From assembly GCA_029204225.1 (NCBI GenBank), contig CM055101.1, positions 40,693,961-40,757,960 on the forward strand: a stretch of DNA of 64,000 nt, in the 5' to 3' direction. Numbering within the stretch: position 1 is the stretch's first letter; each line of letters opens with the position of its first letter. Below are positions 44,879 through 57,250 of the stretch, piece by piece. The DNA comes from Diphasiastrum complanatum. Taxonomy: Eukaryota > Streptophyta > Lycopodiopsida > Lycopodiales > Lycopodiaceae. The translations under genes were made by a program, and so were the position numbers. The notes under the pieces are model-generated. The model ran no database searches and was not told the origin of the DNA. It worked only from the letters and a program-made list of their open reading frames with translations.

Positions 44879-46990
44879 ATGGTAGCCGCTGAACCTGTGA
44901 CCGTTGACAAAAAACCTGAACTCTCATCGAAAACAAGGAAATTGCATTCAATCAAGGATCTTAAGCCTCCAAAGTTCACTGGTGCAGTTGTAGTCTGCAA
45001 CACAGATGTTGAAAAGATTCAAAAGTGGGAGAAAGCCTTTCAGATATGCGGCATTGACGACGACAATCAGAGAATTGCCAAAGCCACTTACTGCTTGCAA
45101 GAAACTGCCCAACGTTGTGGAGGAAGATGGAGAAGGACAATTTGGTACTTGCCACCTAAGAATCCTTCAAGCACATGTTTGTTGAGAATTGGGTACCTTT
45201 GGACGAAAAGAACCAATCCTAGACCAATCTTAAGCAAGGGAATGTGTTCATGCAAGAGTATGTGGACAAGTACAGGGAAGCCCTGATGCAAATACCAGAG
45301 GAAGTCCCTATGTTCTTGCAGGTATTCCATTTTGTGGAGGGCTTGCATGATAGACTTCGGCCTTTCGTGAGGAAGGAGCAGGCTCCAACTCTCCACAAGG
45401 CATTACAGATGGCTCAATACTATGAGTACGGAAAAAAGGCCAAGGAGCCTGAAATGCCTATTGCAAGAGAATTTGGGCCTTTGGGAACAAGGAAATTCGA
45501 GAAATGGAAGGGTCAATCCACACAAGAGCAGGTTTAGAGTCCCAAAAAGAGTAAAGGTGCGAGTGCCTCAAGGCAAAGGCGGTATGGGATGTCTAATGTC
45601 CAAGGGGGCCAGCGCTTTTCGATGCTATCGCCACAAGACAAAGAGCATGGGAAAAGAACGAAAAATCTTTGCTTTGGATGTCTAGGGCGGCATAGGTGGA
45701 GGGAGTGCCCACATAACCCTTCACGAACCTCATATAACCTACAAGTTGAAGAGGCTACTTTGATGCAGATTGAAGATCTTGAGCAAGAGGAACCTCAGGT
45801 GCTTCACAACTTATGAATGTGTGAGTAATTCGGAAGGTGGACTCGGTTCCTTTTCCACAATTATCCAGAGCAGCGCAATACGGGGTATCAATTTCCTTGT
45901 ACTTCTTTAATTGTTATGCGTAGACACTTGTGTGGTAGAGATGTTTTGATTCTATTTGACATTGGGTCCTCACATAACGCTATTAACTCCACATTGTGGG
46001 ATGCCAAGGTTGTGGGGATGCCTCTAACTATTCAAGGCTATACTGAGGAGTTAAGATTTTGAGATTACTTGTTTGGCTCGTTTCGATGTGGTGCTTGGAA
46101 TCTGTTGGCATGTACTAGGAAACCTTACATCATTTGGGATACTCATGTATACGAGTTCTAGCACGATGGTAAGATTCATTCCCTACATGGTGCGCCTGAT
46201 ATGCCTCCAGGACCTTTGATCACAGTGACGCAGCTGCGTAAGGTTCACTGTAAATGCATGTATGTTTGCTTCTTGTATGATGTCTATTTCTAGATGTGAT
46301 TATGATGTATATCAAGAACAAACTAAAATGTGGAACATAAGATTGACTTAATTCCTAGATCAACTCTCGTTAATTGACCACCTTATAGAATGAGTTTGAA
46401 AGAGGAGGAACAGGTGCGAAGCATGATTGAGGACTATCTTGCCAAATGGCAGGTAAGACCTAGCTTTTCCTGCTTTGCCTCTCTGATCATTCTAGTAAAA
46501 AATGAAGGATGTTTCTTGGAGGATGTCTGTGGATTATCGAGGCTTGAACAAGATAACAATTAAGCATTGATATCCTATACCATGTATAGATGATCTTTTG
46601 GATGTCCTTCATGGTGCTACAATGTTAGCAAAATTGACCAGAAGAGTGGTTATCATCAAGTGAGAGTTCGCGAAGAGGATGTGTATAAGACTACCTCCGA
46701 ACTCGCTTTGGACACTACGAATTTCTAGTTATGCCCTTTGGATTGACTAACACCCCTGCAACATTTATGATGTTAATGAGCGATGTGCTTAGACCGTTTA
46801 TGGGCAAATTTGTGGTTAACTTTGTTGATGACATACTTGTTTATGGCTATGGTCATGTTTTGAGGGAAAACATATTATTTGCTAATGATAAAGAGAGTGA
46901 ATTGTTTAAAAAGGAAATTGCATATTTGGGTTTTATACTGTTAGCTGATGGGATAAAACCAGTTCTTCTTGCAAACTTGAACCCAATATG
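44879..46990 (+). pseudogene. Gypsy gag-protease-RT remnant downstream of the shared LTR
   Basis: Gag begins MVAAEPVTVDKKPEL (44879) with LKPPKFTGA, shifts near 45110 and resumes at 45244 (FVEGLHDRLRPFV). A CCHC knuckle is at 45660 (CFGCLGRHRWREC). Protease reads LILFDIGSSHNAIN (about 45950), with DIGS for DTGS. RT is badly broken: MSLKEEEQVRSMIEDYLAKW (46390), then [13 protein letters not shown] and [11 protein letters not shown] (46731-46850). It stops at 46990 with no RNase H or integrase. Many stops and shifts. Confidence 0.83.
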
Positions 46991-48506
46991 AAGCATACTT
47001 TCCCTCGTAACACTTGGTATGATGAGGAATGTCACCATCTCCATCTACATGTCCTTTATCTTTGGATCGTCGCTCACCTCGTCAAAGAAGCCAAATGTTA
47101 GTAAATGTACCTACTTCAACTGTTTGACTATTTGGTAATGCCATTGCAGAAGCTTCGTGGTAGCTAATGATAATGGTGGCCATGTTACATTCCCTAGCTC
47201 TCAATTTTGTGAAGCCAAACTAGCCATTTTGTAGAAATCCATAAACTTTGCATCAGTAGGTCCCATGTACTAGATCCTTATTGTTTTTGGGTGTATTTTG
47301 CTTGAACCATAGCTCACCATAGCTCAACTTAGTTAAACACTTTGTGGAAACACATCTTGTCATCAAAAGCAATAGCTGGTAAGATAGATTTGCTCGAAAC
47401 ATATCTCTAAGAGCTAATTGACTCTTTTAGTCTACCCATCTATTTGTGGATGTTTCCATCACCATATTAGGTTAGACAACTCAACCTTTCATATGATTGT
47501 CACGTCAGTTCTAATTGCAATCATGTAGGCCTTCTTGGTGAATTTGCTATAATGAATCCAAAGTATGAACCCATTGGGGTCCTTGTTAGGGCAGCTGACA
47601 TTACCATACACTCACCTACCATGGGTATCTCTTATTGTGCAATGAATACTAAGGATCTACTCACACTGCCTTGTTCACTTCACAAGGAATGCAGTGCTAG
47701 ATGTACACTCTAACATCTTGTTGCAATTGTGGCTTAGAATTAGTGCCTCTTTTAAAGTCAAAAGCTCAAGTCATACGTGAGTGTTTGGTATGACCTTAGT
47801 AAGCCACTAACCTTAGGCCAAGGATACCTAGATGCGGTTAGAGCACTTGAGCAGTGTAACATAACTAGGGGTATATCTAAGTTTAGTGACAACATGGGAT
47901 ACTATGAATATAGTTAGAGTTGGCTATTTGTGGGCAACTAGTATTTGGACAATAGAGTCCTGGATCACCTAAATATATCTAGGACGTAGCCCATGGACTG
48001 AGGTTGTAAAGCTAGGGAGTCATGGCAGTCTGCAGTCATCCATTAGATCCAAGTTATGTTGTTAGTATGGGTTAGAGTCCACAGATCATCTAGTACTTGG
48101 GTTTAGCATCTCTTTCTTAGAGATGGGTTATGGTGGTATAGGATAACATGGCCAACCATGTCAAGAGTTAAATTCGATAATGCCCATGTACTTCTCATAA
48201 CAACATTTGTAATTATTAATATATTTCAAGGATAGGTCCTTAGCTTAATGCCTACTTATTGCTGCTTTATAATAGGGTCTTACCTCAGGTTGGATGCCAA
48301 GAGGTTATATCAGTGTACCCTTCTATAGGACTTTCATGGCACTCTTGAAGGATCTCACAAAGAAGTCCGTTCATGTCCAGCATGAACTCTCGATCACTTG
48401 TCTAAGAATACCTCCTTACTTGGTGTACACTAATTAGGTGTGTGCCTTCCCAAAACAAAAGCTTCTTTGATACATATGCATACAGTCTATAAAAAATTTC
48501 GTTGTT
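46991..48506 (+). other. Intron 2, no recognisable gene
   Basis: About 1.5 kb without domains or open frames above 60 codons. The adjoining minus-strand copia fragment suggests it may be old copia sequence, but I cannot align it. Confidence 0.4.
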
Positions 48507-48720
48507 TCACTCCGCCCACAACTTTTCATTTATGATGAATATCTTTAATAAGCGACTTGAATTCATCAAACTCAACTTTTGTTCCTTTTCAATAATGGCA
48601 TCCACGAACAACAAATACTTGGCAAGCTCAGGCACATACACAACATTTCTTAAATTCTTCATTTCACCAAAAGGCATTCTTACAGGCACACTACACTAGC
48701 CTTTTATATCGTGAGTTCTA
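48507..48720 (-). pseudogene. Short copia protease-region fragment
   Basis: Minus strand reading MKNLRNVVYVPELAKYLLFV matches the copia protease C-terminal motif (the NVLYVPSL motif of copia-1). It is isolated, and no other element parts were recognised. Confidence 0.5.
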
Positions 48721-48963
48721 TCATCAGCCAAGCAAACTTTGTGACCATATTAGTCTTTTCATACCTTTAACCCTATGAGGGCTCATAAGTTGCAATGCTC
48801 CAGAACCTTCAGTCATAGGTGCATGTATAATCATTACCTTGATCTACATTAACTTCGACAATGATGTGATAAATGTGTTCTAGGTAGAACATGCCATGGG
48901 GTTTACGCAGTAGTAACAAATAGACATTAGAGAATACCCACACCCTGACTTCATGCATTTCAG

Positions 48964-49046
48964 GGTCTGTTCCGATCTGATTCTTCTGACTGGGTTTTGT
49001 TGGAGGCTGAAGCAGTACCCGCTGGGACAAGCTTCGCGAATGGAAA
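48964..49046 (+). CDS. ISA2: ISA2 exon 3
   Basis: 83 nt between TGCATTTCAG and GGAAA|GTAAGT, phase 0 in and phase 2 out. It encodes GLFRSDSSDWVLLEAEA..., which continues FLHW of exon 2 into the conserved WG-x-FRSDSS motif of plant ISA2. Splice sites are strong. It is separated from exon 2 by a 19.2-kb intron. Confidence 0.88.
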
Positions 49047-49191
49047 GTAAGTTTTCAAGCTAATGCCATATTAAGTCCTATTGAGGGACACACTCTCTAA
49101 TTTTTTGACCAGACAAGTTTACATGTTTTTGTTTTGATTTTTTTTATCCTAGAAGATAAATTTTGTTCTAACATGCCATTTTGTGACTCAG

Positions 49192-49338
49192 AAATGAGGC
49201 TATGCAGACTCCGATGCAATTGGAGCTAGATGGCGTGCAAAAGCTGAGGATAGAACTCAATGCAGATTCGGCCCCATTTTTTATCAGTTTTGTGTTGTTC
49301 AAGCCATCAGGTTCAAAGGATAGGCAAGAATGGATCAG
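49192..49338 (+). CDS. ISA2: ISA2 exon 4
   Basis: 147 nt between GTGACTCAG and ATCAG|GTCTGA, phase 2 in and out. It encodes K-NEAMQTPMQLELDG..., then the hydrophobic beta segment IELNADSAPFFISFVLFKP and DRQEWIR. Only 145 bp separate it from exon 3. Its last codon is completed by exon 5 to give R-SSTHTNFSIPVGL. Confidence 0.88.
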
Positions 49339-50360
49339 GTCTGAAAAACTTCTGTGGATGCCTTTCGCTTTTTCAGTTAACAATAGAAACTGTGGAGCTT
49401 GTTATTATGTACGATAATTTTGAATCTGGCTCTTTGCAATGAGTGTGTAAAAGAGGCCTCTGTTTGTGTCAATTTCTAATTGAGTTCTATTTTGAGCGAT
49501 GTTGATCTCTAAAGACAGATGGCTTCCTATGCATGCTTGAATGCAGAAAAACAATTGAAAAACTTAGAATAGATGTGTGGTGATGAGATGAGGGAGCTTT
49601 TTGAATCCTTGATATTTTTTTGTTCTCTCATACACATGTAAAGTTTTTCGAAAGTGCATCAATGCTAGATATTTAGAAATTGGATAGGCTCAAAAGATGC
49701 CTTATGAGAGGAAGGCAAACCATCCCTTATCCACCTTTATAGTCTGGACAGTTCCTTGTCCATTAAAAGCTGTAGCCATGCTTCAGGTGATGTTTTACTT
49801 TGAAGAAGGCTTTTTCTTTATCTCTGAGTAACATCAACTGTCTTCTATGAATCTGAAGTTTGGGGTAATTCTTTCACCCTTTGTGGAATTACATACATTT
49901 GGTTAACAACAGGTAAAGGCAAGGAGGGTTATGTGCAAAACTTATGCAGTATGTTAATCAGCTCTTACTTTGTATAGATGGTGTGGTCTATTTGGCCAAC
50001 TTCACACAAATACTCAACATCTAAATGCTCTCAAGACTTCTTGTGAGATTTTGGATGTGGGGTCCATTTAAATGAGTTAGAAGTGGCGACTCTTTCATTC
50101 AGAAAAGTCCTCTGACTAATTCAAGTACTTGTGGGTGGATGGTGGATATGGATCCTTCTACGCCCTGGAACGGGCATGGATATGTGGCGATGAATAAAAA
50201 TGAAAACATTTTTTGAGTCAGTCATAGCTTTGGTTTTTCAGTGCAAATATGAAGCTTCAGAGGAAGTATAAAGTGTGCATCGAGGTGAGAACTAGAGAAT
50301 CATTGGCTAAAAGATGAGGATCTGGTTGTTGCTGCTTGGCAGAAAATTTCAGTCTAACGG
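49339..50360 (+). other. Intron 4, unique part
   Basis: About 1 kb of A/T-rich intron before the gypsy C LTR. No coding signal. Confidence 0.6.
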
Positions 50361-50825
50361 TGTCACAAACCTGTCTCTTGAAGCACGTAAAACCAAAAGG
50401 CCAGTTTGTAGAATCGACCTCCCAATTATAGGCACCCCTTCTATGAGTCCTTCTACCTACTATTCATGTCACCTGGCACATGGCATCCTACTGTGGATGA
50501 TCAGTCCACCTGGCATGCATGTCAACTATGACTTGTGATTACTGAGTGACTCATAGGGTGCCATCCCCATGCCCCGCCAAAGACTTGTGACCCACTTAGT
50601 CACTCTGGGTACTTGCCAACTAGCATATTGTTACTGGCAGCTAGGATCCCAACGGGCACAATTCACTGCATCTCTAACAGCTTGTCTCGTGGTCACACCA
50701 GGTCACCACTTGTGATGCACTAGTTCTGGCTAGGGGCAGATGCCCACTACGGGTATTGGTCTTCACTAGTACTTGGCCTTAGGCCCTCTCTGGTAGTCAT
50801 GCTAGAGTTAAACTTGACTCTAACA
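50361..50825 (-). repeat. LTR of gypsy C (3' side)
   Basis: It runs TGTCACAAACC to CTCTAACA (+ reading) and is related to 56649-57051. The adjoining CCTTCCCTCCTCTAG is a purine tract on the minus strand, so this is the 3' LTR of a minus-strand gypsy. Confidence 0.8.
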
Positions 50826-51350
50826 ATCCTTCCCTCCTCTAGCAAGTCATTGGTCCTCAATGACAAACTTTGGGTGATTCACTACTACACACTTTTGTCG
50901 CATCTCCCAGGTAACATCTGACAATGGATGCCCTTTAAAGTATGATAAGTTGGGTACACATAAAACTTGGCACCATATAAATAATGTTGCCACTCCTTGA
51001 GCGCATGTGTGGTCGCATACAACTCTAACGCGTGTGTGGGATATCTTTGTTGAGCTGTCGTCAACGTTTTACTCTCAAAGGCTACTGGTCTACCCTTTTG
51101 GCTCAACATTGCACCTACGACAATGCCACTTGCATCTATCTCTAGGTCAAACGGTCTTTGGGTATCAACAATCTTGAGAACTGGAGCTGCTGTCTCCTTA
51201 AAGTTTCCAAAATTGTGCTAAACTTCAGGATCCCAATGAACTACTGTTGTTTTTCCATAACTGATTTGTTAAAAGAGCAGCTACCTAGGAATATTTTCTA
51301 AAAAACTGCCCATAGAATTTACAACAGACCAAAACCGGTTGTAACTAGCA
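50826..51350 (-). pseudogene. Gypsy C RNase H fragment
   Basis: Minus strand. VDTQRPFDLEIDASGIVVGAML, then AFESKTLTTAQQRYPTHALEL and KEWQHYLYGAKF, show the RNase H core (DEDD-type Asp and Glu). It ends abruptly near the LTR, so integrase is missing. RT is also missing on the other side, where copia D begins. Confidence 0.8.
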
Positions 51351-52340
51351 TATATTGGCAGGCCTCGACTATTGAAATGTAATGCCTAATTTGCCCCTTT
51401 TGGCTTGTATACCTGTAACTTGTAAGTTGTGCATAAGACATGGGGGTAAATATTTATGTACATAGTACCACCCACTGTTGGAGGATGCAAGCTACGCACA
51501 AAGTGGCTGCTTTCGTAAAGGCACCAAAAAGAGTGCATTCGTCCCATAAGTAATTGGAGACTAACACATCACCCACATATAAGCTCATTGTAGACACAAT
51601 ACCCTTGTCCCCTACCACCAGCCCTTTTGGGGTCAAAGGGGAAAGATGGCAGGTGGCTAGGCGGTGGGGATGGGATCCCACACGCGGCCCGCAGGTGCAC
51701 ACAATGCGCCACATCGTCTACTGGACCCCTCTCCACTGCCGACAAACTCTGACCCACTTGTGCTAATTAGGCAAGTAATGACAAGTAGGTTAAAGACACA
51801 TGTGGGGTCTAGAGCTAGAAAAAGAAAGAAACCACCTCTATGCTTTTTATGCTATTTGTGGCCCTAGGCTTGGAGGGGTTTCCACACCCTTCGACTCTTT
51901 TACTAATCATTAAGTTGATGTGAGCTTTGATTTATCTCGCTTGCTTTTGTCTTCTACTCCATAGCTGGTTTTTTTAAGCTTTCATAGTGTGCTTACTATG
52001 CTGTTATGATACTCCATAGCTAGTGTCAGGCTCTCCCTGAACTCCTAACCGACACCCGTACAAACATGCACTGATCACCACAAACTTTTAGCCTTTTTGA
52101 TTCCCTATAAGGACAAGCATCAATCACACACACAGAGTGGAGCTGGCTGTGTCGTCTCCTCCCAACCTTTGCTGCATAGATCACGATGAGGAATGCCTCT
52201 CTCTAGGCTCTCTTATCCATGAACCTCAAGCACCCCTAAACCTTTCTCCTATCGTCACATGGGCAATTCCATGCACAGTCAACGCTCGCCACTCGGCAGT
52301 ACTCTGCCACATGGGTAAACACGTAGGTCGACATCTGTTT

Positions 52341-52478
52341 CTCATTCACTGGACCAAGTGTCCTAGTGAGCATATGACATGTGACCGTGTTTGACCTGTC
52401 AACCTTGACATGCGTCACTCATTCACTGGACCAAATGTCCCAGTGAGCATATGACAAGTGTCAGTTGACCAGTCAACC
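52341..52478 (+). repeat. Tandem duplication in copia D LTR (unit about 76 bp)
   Basis: CTCATTCACTGGACCAA...GTGAGCATATGACA is repeated at 52341 and 52418, each copy followed by a GACCNGTCAACC phrase. A second tandem pair with TCACCACA...GCTGGTGAC...GCCATTT lies at about 52597-52668. Repeats in the upstream part of an LTR can act as enhancers; that role is inference. Confidence 0.75.
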
Positions 52479-52754
52479 CTCTCCTACTAAATAGGTGGTC
52501 AGTCCAGCCACTCCTAATTATTGCCCTATACCAAAGCTCAGCATGCGACTCAGAGGCTCAGTAACATAGGTAACCATTTTATTTACATTTCTTTTACAAG
52601 TGTCACCACAAAGCTGGTGACCTAGCCATTTACAAATGTCACCACAGGCTGGTGACTAAGCCATTTCTGTATTTACAAGTACATCTGTAAGTAAAACAGT
52701 AAACAACCGGGATAGGGAGTAAAAGCTGTAATAGCTAGGCCTTGGATTTTGTCA

Positions 52755-52766
52755 TGGTATTAGAGC
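52755..52766 (+). other. Primer-binding site of copia D
   Basis: TGGTATTAGAGC, one mismatch from the plant tRNA-Met site, after an LTR end TTTTGTCA. Confidence 0.75.
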
Positions 52767-53239
52767 AGGTTATGTTGTTGTGAAAGCTTGGACCTATTTT
52801 TGATCATATTTCTGCCATTCCTGGAGAGGATCTTACCTTGGAATTGGGCGCACTTTTTGTAGGAGCATCTGGTCTCTTTGCTGTTTGCATGGTTAGATAC
52901 CTGTTGGCAAGGGGAGTACTGTGATCCAAAAACTTTCTAATTTGGGAGAAATTTTTTTGAGTTTCATGGAGCAGCCAGGGCTGTAGGAGGGCGCTTTCTA
53001 TAGTGGGAACTTTAGTGCAAGTACTGAGTGGATCTTGGACAAGGGCTAGGACAACCATACAGGGGGATAGTTTCAAATCCAGAAGCTGAGGGTTATTGAG
53101 CAAGAGATGTGCCTAGGTGACAACTCAACACACAAGGTCAAGGAAAAGGGCACAGTTCCTGTAAAGCTTCCATCAAGACAAGGCAAAGTCATTAAGAATG
53201 AGGACTTGCTAAAAATCTTCTTTTAATAGGAGCTATCAC

Positions 53240-54600
53240 TCAACAAAATATGAAAGTAGAATTTGATGCTACTTCTTGTCTTGTATTAAATTTGAGTGAT
53301 AATATGAAGGTTTTGGCCAAAGGATTGCATGAAGATTATCTATATACGTTATGCACTTCTATCCCTAGTTAGCAGGCTTATACAACAAAAGGAGGTGATG
53401 TGGATAGGTTGTGGAATGAGAGGTATGGACGGACATCTTGGCTACCAAAGTGTGCAGGTGTTGAACCAGCATTATATGGTGGAGGGGTTTCCAGACATTA
53501 AGCCAAGCTCTTCAGTATGCGAGGCTTGCGCTATGGGAAAGCAGCAAAGACAAAAGCCAAGGAAAGCACCACCAAGGCAGCAGGTATGCTTGATTTGGTG
53601 CATTGAGATTTGTTGGGGGCAACCCAAACCAGGTCTGCAGGGGGGACATATTACTTTATGACCTTTATTGATGACTTCTCAAGCAAGATCTAGATTTATT
53701 TCTTGAATCAAAATCTGAAGCATTCAAGTACTTTATACATTTCAAAGCTTTGGTAGAAAAGCAATCAAGAAAGAAGATAAAGATGCTCAGGTCAGATGGT
53801 GGTGGAGAGTATATTAAGACGGAATTTGTGGAATTCTGCAAGGCTAATGGAATCAAAAGGCATCTTACGGCTCCCCATACCCCTCAACAAAACACCGTAG
53901 CCAAGAGAAAGTACCTAACTATTGTGGAGTGTGCAAGGCGCATGCTCAAGGCAAAGGGGTCTCCCAACTCTTTTTGGGGCGAGGCAATGCACACAACGGT
54001 GTTTATGTTGAATAGAAGTCCAACTAAAGCTATGGAAGGCAAGACCCCAGAAGAGGCATTTAGCGACATTAACTTAAAGGTGGGTGCTTTGCGAGTGTTT
54101 GGGCTGTACAACATATGCCCTTATTCCCAAGGATAACAGGAAGAAGCTGGATGCAAAATCAGCAAAATGTATTCTCTTGGAATACAGTGAGGAAAGCAAA
54201 GCTTACCGACTTTACGATCTTACTAGCAGGAAGAGCATCATAAGTCGAGCTGTGATCTTTGAAGAGGATCAAACGCCTCCTGTGGAGGAATATGAGAAGG
54301 AGGGTACAAGTGAGTTTGTTCCAATACTTGATGATCCACATCCACATATTGAGGAGTCTCAGGATGATCATATGAGTGATCAAGAGGAAGAATCCGAGGA
54401 GACTAGGAAGTGGAAGGAAAGGGGCAAAGCTGTTGAGTCCTAGTCACCATCTTCATCACCAATTGCAAGGAAGAAGTTTCCCAAGTGGTATTGGAAAATT
54501 GTGCAGGATGGTTTGATATTGGATGAGGGAGAAAACAACAATCCAGGGGCAAGAAGATCTCAAAGGCCAGCCCAGCAGCATGGACACTAGGAGACAACTA
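53240..54600 (+). pseudogene. copia D pre-integrase and integrase remnant
   Basis: After a degenerate gag, a disrupted pre-integrase region (53240-53650) is broken by shifts. The integrase core (53750-54136) reads MLRSDGGGEYIKTEFVEFC and APHTPQQNTVAKRKYLTIVECARRML. The catalytic Glu of VAERKNRT reads Lys (VAKRK), so it would be inactive. A further frame (54084-54443) carries the C-terminal KKLDAKSAKCILLEYSEESK part, followed by an acidic linker. Confidence 0.85.
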
Positions 54601-54607
54601 TGCACTT

Positions 54608-55252
54608 ATGACCACTATTTTGGATTCACAAGATCCGCATACATTCGTTGAGGCAGCAGATGAGAAGGTATGGCAACAAGCCATGCAAGAGGAGTATGAC
54701 TCCATCCTCAAGAATGATACATGGGACTTGGTGAAGCTACCAAAAGGAAAGTGTCCTATTGGGTGTAAATGGGTCTATAGGACCAAATACAAATCGGATG
54801 GGAGCATTGAAAAGCATAAGGCAAGGCTGGTGGCCAAAGGCTATGCACAGCAGGAGGGCTTGGACTATGGTGAGACGTTTGCACCTGTGGCTAAGATGAC
54901 GTCTATCAGGTAGGTTTTAGCATTGGCTGCATTTTATGATTGGGAGGTCCATCAAATGGACGCAAAGAGTGCTTTTCTCAATGGACAATTGACTAAAGAA
55001 GTTTACATTTTCTATGCGGTTGGTGTGGCTAGCCAGTTTATGAGTTCCCCAACTAAGGTCCATTGGAAAGCAGCTAAGAGGATGTTGAGGTATGTCAAGG
55101 CGACAACCTGTTATGGAATAGAGTACACAGATGACGACAAGCTTCAGCTTGGAGGCTTTACTGATTCGGATTGGGCTGGTGATAGGGATGATCGGAAGTC
55201 AACCACAGATTGCACATTCGACCTTGGTTTTGGAGCCATTTTTTGTATAGCG
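54608..55252 (+). pseudogene. copia D RT and RNase H remnant
   Basis: The RT N-terminus (54650-54913) shows WQQAMQEEYDSILKNDTWDLV and LVAKGYAQQEGLDYGETFAPVAKM. After a TAG come QMDAKSAFLNGQL (54950) and then a jump over the YVDDM box and thumb to RNase H (WKAAKRMLRYVKAT, FTDSDWAGDRDDRKSTT, 55060-55215). The RT active site is deleted, so it is non-functional. Confidence 0.87.
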
Positions 55253-56648
55253 GGCTGCTTACTTGCATGCCACCGCTTACCAAGTACAATATCAAACTTA
55301 GCTAGTTTAGTAATTTGAAATCTAACTTCTCGATATACGTCTGAATAGTCAAAGACGCCCGAGAGATGCTTTCATCCCAAACCTCTGTTCCCTTACCATC
55401 TGGCATCTCAACAGTATACCGGTAATCAGATGGAACAGTAGCCAAGTGAAATTTCCTCACCACACGAGAATTGATAATATTATGCGAGGAACCGGTGTCA
55501 AACAAGACGAGCACGTCATGACCTTCCAGCTTTCCCCTCATGTGTATCAGTTCACTATCTGGAAACTGATAAGCTTCCCGCGCCTTGGTGGACAGATAAC
55601 AAACTGGTGCCTCTGGAACAAGCTTCCGCACCGAAATAGTCATGACACGACGAGTGTCCTCATCATCACTTACCAACAAGTCATCCAAAATTTCCTTATC
55701 CTTGCCCTCATCTTGACGTTGCATAGTATGGAGCTTCTTGCCCGTACATCGAGGACAATCTTTGAAAAGATGCTTGCCAAGACAGAAAAAGTATAATCCG
55801 TCTTGCTTGGCCTTTTCCTTCTGCTCAAAACTGAGGGGAGACTTGTCGTAAGCACGACGAGCCATAGGAGATCCCGCCTTGCGCTTCAAAGTCTGCTGCA
55901 TCTGGATAGGATCCTTCTGCGAAAAGCCTTTCTGACCAGCTTGGCCAAACTTTCACGAACCCTTCAAATGGCAAAATCTTTTCACGAACGGTCAATTGGC
56001 AGTAGGTCGCCCTCCTACTAGGCCCAATCTGAAACCTTAACAGCAGAAACCGGAGATAAATCGGAGAAGTTACGCCCAATCCAAAAATCTGATCTGTTTT
56101 TTGCTTGGAAACCGACTTTTTGGTGAAACAGAGGCAAATCTGCTCCAAAATCGGCGCATGATGGCTCTATATGATTGCTATGGCTACTAGGAACATGCTC
56201 CCAAAATCTGATCAGGATCTGAGAAGGTTCTGGAAAGTTATGAGCGAAAATCCTTCTGAAAAAAATGCGCTGGAGCTGTAGGAACAAAGTACGCCCAAAT
56301 TTCCCTTCTAGAAATCGTTGAAACAACTCTGAAAAGATGTGTAGATCAGCGCTAGAACAGTAGGAAACAAGTGTCCACAAATCCCCGCAAATTTGAATCT
56401 ATTTCCCTCTTTTTCAACGATGGAGATAGGCCACAGGAAGGCGATGGAGCATCCCAGAATTTTTTCCACCTTTTCTCCTTCAAAATGGGTGTTTGTGGGC
56501 TCCCTGTATGCTGGAACAGCAGCGCTGGAGGCCCACCTTTCTTCTCCAATCTGTCTCCCACGTTTTCTCCCTAAAAAATCCTCCAAGAACAAGCAAAATC
56601 TAACAATTTCTACACTTTCTCTCTCTAGAACGAGGCTCTAATATCAAT
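55253..56648 (-). pseudogene. Gypsy C Gag end, zinc knuckle and protease
   Basis: Minus strand. The leader runs from the primer site (56646-56635, a degenerate TGATATTAGAGC) to about 55910. An open frame (55901-55302) then reads a partial zinc knuckle (FFCLGKHLFKDC) and the aspartic protease VLFDTGSSHNIINSRVV with LATVPSDYRYTVEMPDG. Most of gag is absent. The protease end meets copia D at 55252. Confidence 0.82.
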
Positions 56649-57051
56649 TGTCACAAGCCAGTCTCTCCAAGCTCGTGAATCCTAGAAGCCGGTGTGTAGA
56701 ATGAACCTCCCAACCATAGCCCCCCCCTCCTTGAGTAAGGCCTTCTACCTGCTATTCCCGTCAACTGGCACATGGCATCCACCTGTGGGTGATCAGTCCA
56801 CTTGGCATGCCTAGCCCCTGTGACCTGTGAATACTGAGTGACTAATAGGGTACCACCTCCGTGCCCCGCCAAAGACCTGTGACCTCTGACAACTTGTCAG
56901 GTGGCCACACCGGGTCACTACTCGTGACGCACCGGTCCCAACTTGGGACAGATGTCCTCCTCAGTCACCGGCCCTTGCCAATACTTGGCCTCAGGCCCTC
57001 TGGTGACCGGCCGTGCCAAGGTCATGACAGAGTCATAACTGGACTCTAACA
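56649..57051 (-). repeat. 5' LTR of gypsy C
   Basis: 403 bp, TGTCACAAGCC to CTCTAACA. It is related to 50361-50825, has the degenerate primer site beside it, and inserts into the 57-kb gypsy 3' fragment just before GGGTGTATCTC. Confidence 0.85.
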
Positions 57052-57250
57052 TTGGGTGTATCTCGACTTGAACCCGAAAAGATCTTGGATATAAGAACTA
57101 AACGATTGAGAAATTGTATAGTTACCGAGCATCTTGTTCGATGGAAGGGACGTATAGACGATGATGATTCCTGGGAACAAGAAGGGAGCTTAAGGAGGAA
57201 CTTCCCTGGTTTTAAGTTCTGAGGACAGAACTTGAATAAGGGGGGAAGAA
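57052..57250 (+). pseudogene. Gypsy chromodomain-like end fragment (second copy)
   Basis: A close copy of 44193-44390: LVRWKGRIDDDDSWEQEGSL, a stop, then the same purine tract AAGGGGGGAAGAA before an LTR. It is cut on the left by the gypsy C LTR. Confidence 0.82.

Larger units (their letters stand above)
51379..55252 (+). mobile_element. Decayed Ty1/copia element D inserted in gypsy C
   Basis: A long LTR-like region (about 51379-52753) is followed by a near-exact primer site TGGTATTAGAGC (52755-52766), then degenerate gag, pre-integrase, integrase, RT and RNase H segments. The 3' LTR is missing: the RNase H end joins gypsy C protease sequence at about 55252. The left boundary is inferred from the TG near 51379 and is uncertain. 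Confidence 0.75.

Noticed and set aside
51454-52418. Cluster of overlapping 60-86 codon open frames on both strands
   Set aside because: They lie in the copia D LTR region and no domain is recognisable.
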